64,000 bases of DNA from Turbatrix aceti (lineage: Eukaryota > Nematoda > Chromadorea > Rhabditida > Panagrolaimidae): assembly GCA_963969345.1 (NCBI GenBank), contig OZ017766.1:3596001-3660000 (forward strand). The letters are read 5' to 3'. The translations under genes and the position numbers were made by a program. Shown in pieces: positions 33,535 through 44,789 of this stretch. The notes beneath the pieces were generated by a model. The model saw only the letters and a program-made list of their open reading frames with translations, did no database searches and was not told the DNA's origin. Position 1 is the first letter of the stretch, and each line of letters starts with the position of its first letter.

Positions 33535-36500
33535 GTGAGTTTTTTGTGGTTCTGCACGTGACTGGTCTGGGGAGGGGTCTGCGCTGATGAAGATTCTTCT
33601 GGATTTTATTATAGAAAGATTTTGTAAGACTTTGATTTTCGGGTTTTTTCGAGTTCTATAATGCCCTACGGAACGAACGCACTTTTATGCATTTCGACAG
33701 GTAATGAGCACTCTCGAAAAGTTGTCGCGCTTCGTAGGACTGTCTGCTGCCCGCAAAGCTGTACTTAGTGCCGGTGTGATTTTATTACGACTGCTTCAGT
33801 CCGCTGCGCAATGTGGCAATTTTGATTGTTTACATCGAAACGAACTTTGAAAGCAAAAAGCTTTGAGTGGCGAAGAAAAAGAAGATTTTTGTTTTTGCGT
33901 GGATCACGAGGAACATCACAGCACGCTTTTGCGGAAGTAAGCCGGCCAGTCAGTCAGCGACTTCTTTTGCCATCTCTTTCTAATACGATATCCCCGGCGC
34001 AGGTCTCCGAGCTCTGTCCAGCGGCCAGCGGGGCTCTAAGCAGGCGATGAATGGTAGTTAGCCGTTATTGTGTTACTCAAAGGCTACCTTGACGCCAGCA
34101 TGCCTATAGCGTGGTGCCTGTGCCTTTTGTGCCACTTGCGTGACTCAAAGTTCTTTTTCCCAGCAGCTTTGACTAAAAGGGCGCAATTACAATTTGTTTT
34201 GTTCGGACTGGTAATAATGTCAACTCGGGTAAAGTAAATTACTTTTCATACAAAAATATGACCGATAGTCCCGGGCACATAGGCACGCATGCACCCTGGC
34301 AAAATATTATTGGTGGTTTATCGACAACGTCGCTAAGCTGCTAATTACGGCATTTATGAGACTCGGGCACCTGCACAGATTGAAACATGGCGGAGGGCAT
34401 AACAGATATCCCTCCCTCATCGGAGCGCATTAAAGAAAGTGGATTTGACGATTATGAGACCGGGAACGACCGAGATTGCCATTTTCATCATATTGAGCTT
34501 CTGCGCATGAAACCAGGTGCTCTGAGAGGCGATTAGCTTGTTTTCGCTATTTTGCCCAGCCAGTCGCGGCGCCGGAGAAAAATGATTCACCCCAGCCGAC
34601 AGAGACACATTGCGTGCGTGTGTGGCATGCCTTTGACCCCCTCAGACATGATTGACTGACTGGGCCGCCGTATGCCTCGAAATGCGAAATATAGCAACAG
34701 TCCCTCTGTACATAGGCTGGCGTGTAGCTCGAAGATGACAGATGGAGAGCGGACGCGCGCGTGCATGCATGTGCTGTAGTGCTGCTACCTGTCCCCCGAC
34801 AGCGAGCGAAGGCTTCCGACACCGGAACATCGCAATTACCACCAAAAGCTAGCCTAATTCGGTCAGCGGCGGGTGAACCGATCGCGGGGACAGATTTTGC
34901 GCGAGACAGGGTATTGACTGGCGGTGAGGCGAAAACAAAGCACGGAGCAGAGGTCATCACCGTCCACGAACGGGTTTTCACACTTGGTGGTCATCCGGCA
35001 ATTGTAACGGCTCGTTTGGGAAAACAAGTGGCGCTACGCAGGCTGCACGGGGTTGTCTGCAAGACACAAACACAACTTTTGAAAAAGCACAAAAAAATGA
35101 ATCTGAACAAAAATGAAATTTGAACCAAGAAAAATGCCAACCGAGTGCGAAAATGAACGTCAGTAGTCACCGTGTGAACAGGACTGCCTGGGCCGGACTC
35201 GCACCTCTATCGTAGCCAGGTGATCGCCGGGGTGACGATGCTGCTGCCCGTGGAGCCCGGTTTCTCGGGGTAATTGCTTTGGCGACTCGCGGCTGTCCCG
35301 GAGATCCACCGGCGATCAAGGCAACCGACAGCGCCTAGGCAGGGTCGAGAGCGACTGATTCCCGTGTCCGGGGAACGCTCGGGCCTCCGGACGTGCTGGG
35401 CAGGTGAGAAGTGACATGCTGAGGCCCGCGTAAGATTTTACGATAGTTACCGGGGGAACTGTTGCCCATGGCTCCGTTGTCGCTGTGACGCGGGGAGTGC
35501 GCGAAAAAGTGAGCCGTGCGATTAACACGTCTTCGTCCGTGGCGAAACGATGGCAACGGCGGCTGTGAGGGATGCTTCGACGCCTGACTGTTGCCTAGGG
35601 AGCGTGATTTCACGTACATGCGCGTTGCAGGGGCTAAGATTACGGTTTTTGGCGTTGGTTACGTTGACAACGTGTCGCGGGGTGGTCGGCGGCAAAGGGG
35701 TCTGTGTCCGGTGCTCGAATTCGCTTGCTTTTGTACCCGGGTGACAGATCCGCATCTTCGTCTTCGTCTGCGGGGTGGGTCGAAGCGATCCAGCCACAGA
35801 GGTCGGTTGCCTAGCGAACGCTGGCGTCTTCGCTTCTCGTCGGCGCCTTCCTTGATTGTTGTCAGGCGCGACCGTCGCTTGGACAACCACGACTCTGCTG
35901 CCACCGTTCAAGACAACGATGACGGGACGTGGCCCGCGTTGCCATAGTTGTCGTTGTCAGCCTTGCTGGATTCCGGTCGGCTTGTCTGTTTTTCCTTCGT
36001 TGGCTTGTCTACACTTGTTCGTTCTTTCGTAGTCCTTGCACACTTTTTTGCGTCGTGTCAACTGTTGCAAACTTGACTTTGCGTTTCTGTCTTTGTTTTT
36101 TTTTAATTCTCTCGATGGCACGCGTTCATCAGATTCTCGGCGCAGTCACCCAGGAGGGGGTTATTGTTATTAATATTATACCTCGGATTTCTTTCCCATG
36201 GCCTAGTTCTCGTTTGGAGGGAGATAATGGCTTTTCCACCTGTCTATGTGCAATCCCGGCTGGCAAGAGTTTCGATTTGAGTCGGCGGAATAAATGGGGC
36301 CCGTTGGATTGTTGCCACCAGTGTTCCTCTCTCCGAGGACCAGTCGTTCACCGGCATCTGCTACCTCCGACTCACGGCCTCCGAAAAAAGACCCCGCCTT
36401 CGCCGAGACCCCTGTGCCTGCGCAAAATCCAGCCGGTCATTCGCTTCGCGCCGCGCGCGCACTCTCATTTGTCCAGGAAGTCCATTACGATCCAAATCGC

Positions 36501-36602
36501 ACACGCAACGCCGAAGGAGGAGTGCCTGAAATTGCTTCCTGTCGCTACCGCAGTCACCCCTGCGTTCGGACGTTCGCTGTGTGCCTTTGTGTCTGCTCTA
36601 CC
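33535..36602. other. non-coding remainder of duplicated unit (also 41642-44709)
   Basis: About 3.1 kb without a convincing exon. The longest plus-strand frame near 35929 is hydrophobic at first but has neither splice partners nor a recognisable motif; it changes its ending between copies because it runs through the duplication junction. Confidence 0.5.
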
Positions 36603-36793
36603 TTTCGTCTGTCTTTGGCAAATTAAATGCAAACAAAACGGTTCGATGATCGAGTCGTCGCCTCTGCACAAAAAATAAGCGTAACTGTGCGGGCAACGGG
36701 CCTAACCAACCGTACGCCTTCGCTAATTATTGTCGCAAACAAAACGCATATTTGCCATCACTTTTTCCTCCCCTTCCCCCGAATTCGGATCAG

Positions 36794-37798
36794 TCTCAAC
36801 TGGACGGCATGTCGCTTCAGGGTCGCGTCAACCAACTCGGAGGAGTCTTCATCAACGGCAGACCCCTGCCGCAGTCCGTTCGCCAGAGGATCGTCGAGAT
36901 GGCCAAGCAGGGCATCAAGTGAGTACACCGCTTTCATCCACGCCCCATTTGCACGCACAATATCAAAAATTCGATTTTCAGGCCCTGCCAGATCTCTCGC
37001 GAACTCCGCGTCTCGCACGGCTGCGTGTCCAAAATCCTCTATCGCTACGCAGAAACGGGCTCCATCGAGCCGGGGCAGCACTCGCTGTCCAAGCCGTATT
37101 CCAAAAAATCGCTCAAGCACTCTGCCGGGAGCGGGGTCAAGCAGGCGGTCCAGGGCCTCTCGAAGACCTACCCCCAGATGGAGCCTGCTCAGATCCGTGA
37201 AATGCTCATCACCCGACACGTCTGCGCCCCCGAAGACGCCCCGGGCGACGAGGAGATCAAAAAGTGGCTGACTGCGTATTCGTCTTCGTCGTCGTCACCT
37301 GTGCCGTCCAAGAAAATCAAGCACAGCGTGACGGACATCCTCAGCGCCGAGAACAACGAAGAGCCTCCCAAGTCGCCCTCGTCGCCGACGACGGCGGCCA
37401 ACCTGCTGGGTCTGCGTGCGACAGCCACGGGGCACCGCAGGGTCCGAACTTCGTTCACCTCTGCGCAACTCACGGTGCTGGAAAACGTGTTCTCGGTGAA
37501 CAACTACCCCGATGCCCGACAAAGGGAACAGATCGCGGCCCAGACCGGTCTCTCGGATGCCAGGATTCAGGTGTGGTTCAGCAACCGCCGGGCACGGAGC
37601 CGGAAGACGCTCATCTGCAGCGCGCTGCCTCCCCTCCTGCCCAGCCTCGTCCCTTCCCGGTCGTCGGGCAAGGAATCGCCGTCGTCGCCGACCCAGACAC
37701 CCCAGCAGCATCCGCTGCTCTCGCAAGCCGCCGCTTTCGCGTCTGCTTTCCTGCACCTCCAGCAAATGAACGCAAACGCCAGCAAAATCAACTCGTGA
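36794..37798 (+). pseudogene. Pax gene 2, second copy lacking exon 1
   Basis: Exons 36794-36918 and 36982-37798 repeat exons 2 and 3 of the gene at 28133 without change, including paired domain, octapeptide and homeodomain. The first exon with the start codon and promoter is not duplicated. The copy could still be expressed by long-range splicing from exon 1 at 28133, by a new promoter within the copy 1 tail, or by starting at the Met four codons before GRVNQLGG; none of this is shown. If the duplication is an assembly artefact, the copy does not exist. Confidence 0.75.
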
Positions 37799-39222
37799 AC
37801 TCACAAAATGAATTTTTAATTACCAGAACAGCGATAACTTCATAATTTCCAGACTTTAATTATCCCCGTTGATGTCAACCCGTAAACTGTAAAATGTGAA
37901 TCCAAGTGAATCTTCAAAATTGTACGCAAGTGCAGGAACCAAAAAAACACACAAACAAAACAGTTCGATAAAATTTGTAGTAATGTGACGGATCAAAGAG
38001 CACGTAAACAAATCCGGAGCGAATACCGTACAGCGTAACGGTAGTAACACAGCAAGCCACGCACCATTTATCGCAAATTACCGGAAGGCAGAAATAAGGT
38101 GCCGACGCCAATCGCGGCAAATCGGCACGGCTAATTGCCGTCGTTGGTGCTCAAAAACAAGATGCACCTGAAGGAGATTACGGCAATGCGGAAGTCGGTG
38201 GTCATCTTCGTACAACGCACACATCAGTAACGACTACGGGTACACGTCTAATCAATCCGCCCCCAGATAAACGAAGCTCGGTACACGATTAAAAAACAAC
38301 AATTTCAATACAAAACGCAATTTTCAGATTAACCTTTAAAAAATCGTAAATAACAGATATGAACCCAGAATGCGTTATCTTTGGAACAAGTTCCGGTCGG
38401 AACTTCTTGCGTACAACAAAAAAAGTTGGTGACGTTATCAGGGAACGACAAAAAATATCAGTGCCGACGTGAGTCAGAAAAAGGGGACAGAGAAAGAAAT
38501 GAAAGAAAACGGGATATTAAAAATGGGATCCTGCAACGAAAATGCAATAATTTGGGATGTCTTGAATGGAAAATTTAAAACAAAGTCAACGTGAATTTTT
38601 GAATGATTTTTGATGAACAAAAACTTCTTTTTTTGCAGTTTTCAACTTTTGGTATCGTTTTTTACCGATAATAACCAATAAATTTTTTTGTGGTGCACCT
38701 TGGCATCAAACCGGCGGTTTTCTGAAATTTTGTAAGATAACAAGTTTTCTGACTTGACCCCCGAATTATATTTTCGTAGTTTTGTACATTGAAATTTTCA
38801 ATCCATAAAATTTCGCATGTTTTTTTGCCGTTTTTGAGGCCGAACTACACACAGGGATGGCACAACGCGGCAACAAGCGTGTCCATGTCGAGATTTTCAG
38901 GCAGTCTAAGTGGCTGTGTAATGAGGCAAAATTAAGTAAAAACAGAGCCAGACGAGTGTGTGCCAGCCAGCGGCGAATGTGGCTGAGGCTGCCGGCACGC
39001 AGCTGGTTTCAGGCAGCTCGAGCCCGCTTTCGAGGATGCGCAGAGCGCCTCGCGTCTCCTTTTGAGGTAATCAATTTTGTCGCGTTGCCAAGTTGGCCCA
39101 GTTAATCGGTCTGGTCTGCCTCTTGTCTGGTTACGTCGCCCGTCGGACACTGCCGCTGCATCGATTAGGCCCGCGCCAACGTAGCCGGACCGCGTCCCAC
39201 GCCTCCAACGCGGTTTTCGGCG

Positions 39223-39460
39223 ATGCCGGCTGGCGTCAAGCTCAAGATCGACCAGCTCATCGAGAAGTTCTTCTACGCCAACCCCAGCGGAGTCGGCTCC
39301 GGTCGACGCAAACTCAAACGCCCTGTTCGGGGGAAAAACGCCGCTGCACGTGCTCCTTTTGAGCGCGGAGCAGCCGACGACGCTGCCAATGCGGATGACC
39401 ACGACTGCGACAAACCGTCGACCTCGAGTTCCGCCAAGTCTGCTGGGCCGGATGACACAG
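39223..39460 (+). CDS. exon A, second copy
   Basis: Identical to 31116-31353. Being nearer to the RFX gene, this copy would be the natural one if exons A-C belong to its long isoform. Confidence 0.45.
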
Positions 39461-40444
39461 GTATGTTCTTGGAGATATTTTTTGGGTTCTAAACATTAAA
39501 AAGTGCCGAAATCTGCGTTTCTGGAGCTCAGGGCGTTCGTTTTTGTTGCAACTAATTGTTAGGGGCGTGGGAAAATGACGCCTAATAATTACCCCGGCAA
39601 CGGGCGTAAAACTTTGAAAAATGTGCCTTACTCAGTGTGCACTTTTTCATGCCCGGCGGCCGGCTAATTGCTAGCTCGTCGTAGATGATTTGATGCTTGC
39701 GAAATGTCAAAACGCTGATGAAGCTACTTATTTCGCAGTTTTTGCTTCCTCAACTAGTCGAGACGAGTTGATACAGTTTATTTGTTTATCACGAGTACCT
39801 AATTAATTAGCAAAGCTTTTGCACTTCTGGCCCCATCGCTTGCTTCGAAAAAAAATCTAAGCGCTGAAAAAACGACAGAAAATGCCATCAAGACCGTAGT
39901 CGAAGTTATACCGTACAAAGGGAGTCTTTTTCTGTGGAAAATTTATTGTTACAACTTGTTGACGCTGAACTCGCATCACATGAAGCAAGCGGCGGCGGTT
40001 AACCGACGCCGTCGGGAAAAAAAGCACTTTAGCATTCATTTACGGAGCCTGAAGTCAACTTTTGTGGGACGAGTCGTATCCATCAAAGAGCTTTCATCTC
40101 AGAGTCGGCATCACATTAATATTCAATTCCAAAGGTACTGTTCGGGGCCGCCGGACTGTCGTCAAGGTGATGGCACTGCCGAGGGCATTGTTCGGGCACG
40201 CCACGCATTGTCCGGGATTTTCCTAAAAATCCATTTACTCGATATGAGGGCATCATCTGCCCCTCCCGTCAGCCACAAATTATGCGCATTTCCATTTGGG
40301 ATGGCCCGCAATCACTCTTGAGATGTCCGGATACCGTAGGACGAGAAAGGACACAACCCAGGATAGGTGGAGTCTCGGCAAAGTTGTTTTTTTGACGGCA
40401 CGGGCCCCGTGACAGGGACCTGCCGTGGTTTGTTTGCCTTGGTA

Positions 40445-41641
40445 ATGCGACGAAACAAAACCAGACAGTACGACTCGCCCGGAGAGGACCCCCGGCCTTT
40501 TGTGGAGGAGGATAGCCCGATGGCGTTGCCCGGAGCAGCGACAATGGACGATGATGACAAAGTCAAAAAAAGCAAGCGCGCCCGCAGATTGGATTGGGAG
40601 CTCATAGCTAACAAGCCGGAGGCAGAGTCGACAGCCCCGGCAAACATACCTTTGTTGTCGGCCGGTGGCAGCAGCATGGATTCCGCAGGTGGCATGCCAC
40701 CCATGTATGGCAGCGGCATCTCAGCATCTGGCACGTCGCTGGGGGGTCCGTCGTCGATGGCGCCCTTCTCGCCGACGTCGTCGCCCTTTATCAACTCGAT
40801 GCTGGCCGCGGCTACGCGGTCTTCAGGCGCCGATGCTTACGGTAGGATGAGGAGACGAGTTTTTGTGTCATGGCTGGTAATGAGGTGCGCGATGCACGTG
40901 CGGGTGTAGGAAGTAGCATTTGACGGCTTGTGCCGAGCCGAGAGGCTGTCAAGTCAGTCTTTTTGTACCTAAAATGTTTTCGACTTTGTTTTTTTTCAAA
41001 AGAAGACTGTTTTTTGTATTTAGCTGGGAAAAACATCATAGATTAGCGCATCGCGTTCGCCACGTGCTTTGTATTCTGCGTCCCACGATTGCGCAGAAGT
41101 TGGCAGCGAACCAGATTTCACCCGAGTCCGCGCTGCCTCGCGTACGTGTGCCGCCGGACGGTAGCAATATCGACCGACGACGGGCTTTCTCGTCCCCGCC
41201 GGGGTGCGCAGAGGCAGGCAACGAGGAGGACGGCAGCCGCGACGCGCAAGTGAGCGTGTACCTGTTGTAGCGGCGGTGGCTGCCAATACTCGCTCAATTT
41301 GTGGCGGCTTTGTCGGGGGAGATACCTTTATTTTTTTTTTTCGGATAAACAAGAAATGTTACGGTATCGACCCGGGATTCTGAGCCAAGATGCGTTTCAG
41401 GAGGACTCGATTCGAGCCAGGCGCTATCGTCGGCAGCGACTGCCGGCCTCGTGGATCACTCGTCGTACGTGTCTGCCTACGCCGCAGCAGCCGGCTTTGG
41501 AGCCTTTCTGGCGCCCCAGGGAGGACCGGGACCCAACCAGCAGCAGATCCAGAACAATTTGGGCGTCCCGAATTCGTCCGCAACGAGATCCGGCATGGAT
41601 GCTTATTCACTCGCGACTCAGATGCCGGTGGAGCAATCACC
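40445..41641 (+). CDS. exons B and C, second copy
   Basis: Exon B 40445-40841 and exon C 41401-41641, identical to the copy 8,107 bp upstream. The exon C donor lies 4.1 kb before the RFX exon at 45737. Confidence 0.45.
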
Positions 41642-44600
41642 GTGAGTTTTTTGTGGTTCTGCACGTGACTGGTCTGGGGAGGGGTCTGCGCTGATGAAGA
41701 TTCTTCTGGATTTTATTATAGAAAGATTTTGTAAGACTTTGATTTTCGGGTTTTTTCGAGTTCTATAATGCCCTACGGAACGAACGCACTTTTATGCATT
41801 TCGACAGGTAATGAGCACTCTCGAAAAGTTGTCGCGCTTCGTAGGACTGTCTGCTGCCCGCAAAGCTGTACTTAGTGCCGGTGTGATTTTATTACGACTG
41901 CTTCAGTCCGCTGCGCAATGTGGCAATTTTGATTGTTTACATCGAAACGAACTTTGAAAGCAAAAAGCTTTGAGTGGCGAAGAAAAAGAAGATTTTTGTT
42001 TTTGCGTGGATCACGAGGAACATCACAGCACGCTTTTGCGGAAGTAAGCCGGCCAGTCAGTCAGCGACTTCTTTTGCCATCTCTTTCTAATACGATATCC
42101 CCGGCGCAGGTCTCCGAGCTCTGTCCAGCGGCCAGCGGGGCTCTAAGCAGGCGATGAATGGTAGTTAGCCGTTATTGTGTTACTCAAAGGCTACCTTGAC
42201 GCCAGCATGCCTATAGCGTGGTGCCTGTGCCTTTTGTGCCACTTGCGTGACTCAAAGTTCTTTTTCCCAGCAGCTTTGACTAAAAGGGCGCAATTACAAT
42301 TTGTTTTGTTCGGACTGGTAATAATGTCAACTCGGGTAAAGTAAATTACTTTTCATACAAAAATATGACCGATAGTCCCGGGCACATAGGCACGCATGCA
42401 CCCTGGCAAAATATTATTGGTGGTTTATCGACAACGTCGCTAAGCTGCTAATTACGGCATTTATGAGACTCGGGCACCTGCACAGATTGAAACATGGCGG
42501 AGGGCATAACAGATATCCCTCCCTCATCGGAGCGCATTAAAGAAAGTGGATTTGACGATTATGAGACCGGGAACGACCGAGATTGCCATTTTCATCATAT
42601 TGAGCTTCTGCGCATGAAACCAGGTGCTCTGAGAGGCGATTAGCTTGTTTTCGCTATTTTGCCCAGCCAGTCGCGGCGCCGGAGAAAAATGATTCACCCC
42701 AGCCGACAGAGACACATTGCGTGCGTGTGTGGCATGCCTTTGACCCCCTCAGACATGATTGACTGACTGGGCCGCCGTATGCCTCGAAATGCGAAATATA
42801 GCAACAGTCCCTCTGTACATAGGCTGGCGTGTAGCTCGAAGATGACAGATGGAGAGCGGACGCGCGCGTGCATGCATGTGCTGTAGTGCTGCTACCTGTC
42901 CCCCGACAGCGAGCGAAGGCTTCCGACACCGGAACATCGCAATTACCACCAAAAGCTAGCCTAATTCGGTCAGCGGCGGGTGAACCGATCGCGGGGACAG
43001 ATTTTGCGCGAGACAGGGTATTGACTGGCGGTGAGGCGAAAACAAAGCACGGAGCAGAGGTCATCACCGTCCACGAACGGGTTTTCACACTTGGTGGTCA
43101 TCCGGCAATTGTAACGGCTCGTTTGGGAAAACAAGTGGCGCTACGCAGGCTGCACGGGGTTGTCTGCAAGACACAAACACAACTTTTGAAAAAGCACAAA
43201 AAAATGAATCTGAACAAAAATGAAATTTGAACCAAGAAAAATGCCAACCGAGTGCGAAAATGAACGTCAGTAGTCACCGTGTGAACAGGACTGCCTGGGC
43301 CGGACTCGCACCTCTATCGTAGCCAGGTGATCGCCGGGGTGACGATGCTGCTGCCCGTGGAGCCCGGTTTCTCGGGGTAATTGCTTTGGCGACTCGCGGC
43401 TGTCCCGGAGATCCACCGGCGATCAAGGCAACCGACAGCGCCTAGGCAGGGTCGAGAGCGACTGATTCCCGTGTCCGGGGAACGCTCGGGCCTCCGGACG
43501 TGCTGGGCAGGTGAGAAGTGACATGCTGAGGCCCGCGTAAGATTTTACGATAGTTACCGGGGGAACTGTTGCCCATGGCTCCGTTGTCGCTGTGACGCGG
43601 GGAGTGCGCGAAAAAGTGAGCCGTGCGATTAACACGTCTTCGTCCGTGGCGAAACGATGGCAACGGCGGCTGTGAGGGATGCTTCGACGCCTGACTGTTG
43701 CCTAGGGAGCGTGATTTCACGTACATGCGCGTTGCAGGGGCTAAGATTACGGTTTTTGGCGTTGGTTACGTTGACAACGTGTCGCGGGGTGGTCGGCGGC
43801 AAAGGGGTCTGTGTCCGGTGCTCGAATTCGCTTGCTTTTGTACCCGGGTGACAGATCCGCATCTTCGTCTTCGTCTGCGGGGTGGGTCGAAGCGATCCAG
43901 CCACAGAGGTCGGTTGCCTAGCGAACGCTGGCGTCTTCGCTTCTCGTCGGCGCCTTCCTTGATTGTTGTCAGGCGCGACCGTCGCTTGGACAACCACGAC
44001 TCTGCTGCCACCGTTCAAGACAACGATGACGGGACGTGGCCCGCGTTGCCATAGTTGTCGTTGTCAGCCTTGCTGGATTCCGGTCGGCTTGTCTGTTTTT
44101 CCTTCGTTGGCTTGTCTACACTTGTTCGTTCTTTCGTAGTCCTTGCACACTTTTTTGCGTCGTGTCAACTGTTGCAAACTTGACTTTGCGTTTCTGTCTT
44201 TGTTTTTTTTTAATTCTCTCGATGGCACGCGTTCATCAGATTCTCGGCGCAGTCACCCAGGAGGGGGTTATTGTTATTAATATTATACCTCGGATTTCTT
44301 TCCCATGGCCTAGTTCTCGTTTGGAGGGAGATAATGGCTTTTCCACCTGTCTATGTGCAATCCCGGCTGGCAAGAGTTTCGATTTGAGTCGGCGGAATAA
44401 ATGGGGCCCGTTGGATTGTTGCCACCAGTGTTCCTCTCTCCGAGGACCAGTCGTTCACCGGCATCTGCTACCTCCGACTCACGGCCTCCGAAAAAAGACC
44501 CCGCCTTCGCCGAGACCCCTGTGCCTGCGCAAAATCCAGCCGGTCATTCGCTTCGCGCCGCGCGCGCACTCTCATTTGTCCAGGAAGTCCATTACGATCC

Positions 44601-44789
44601 AAATCGCACACGCAACGCCGAAGGAGGAGTGCCTGAAATTGCTTCCTGTCGCTACCGCAGTCACCCCTGCGTTCGGACGTTCGCTGTGTGCCTTTGTGTC
44701 TGCTCTACCTGCCAGCTTGTTACTTGCTACCTATTTCTGCCTTCCGACCGAAGTCTTCTCATTTCGAGTAAAGCGCCTGGTCTCGAGTC

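Larger units (their letters stand above)
28496..36602 (+). repeat. 8,107-bp tandem duplication, copy 1
   Basis: Begins TTTCGTCTGTCTTTGG and ends TGTGTCTGCTCTACC. Every stretch compared with copy 2 was identical, and all open frames recur with a fixed offset of 8,107. It contains exons 2-3 of Pax gene 2, exons A-C and several kilobases of non-coding DNA. Confidence 0.95.
36603..44709 (+). repeat. 8,107-bp tandem duplication, copy 2
   Basis: Directly abuts copy 1 with a single shared T at the junction (36603). The flank after it resumes GCCAGCTTGTTACTT, unique sequence leading into the RFX gene. Confidence 0.95.

Noticed and set aside
35929..36678. 249-codon plus-strand frame with a hydrophobic start, and its longer twin at 44036
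   Set aside because: No splice partners or motif; the C-terminus differs between copies only because the frame crosses the duplication junction.
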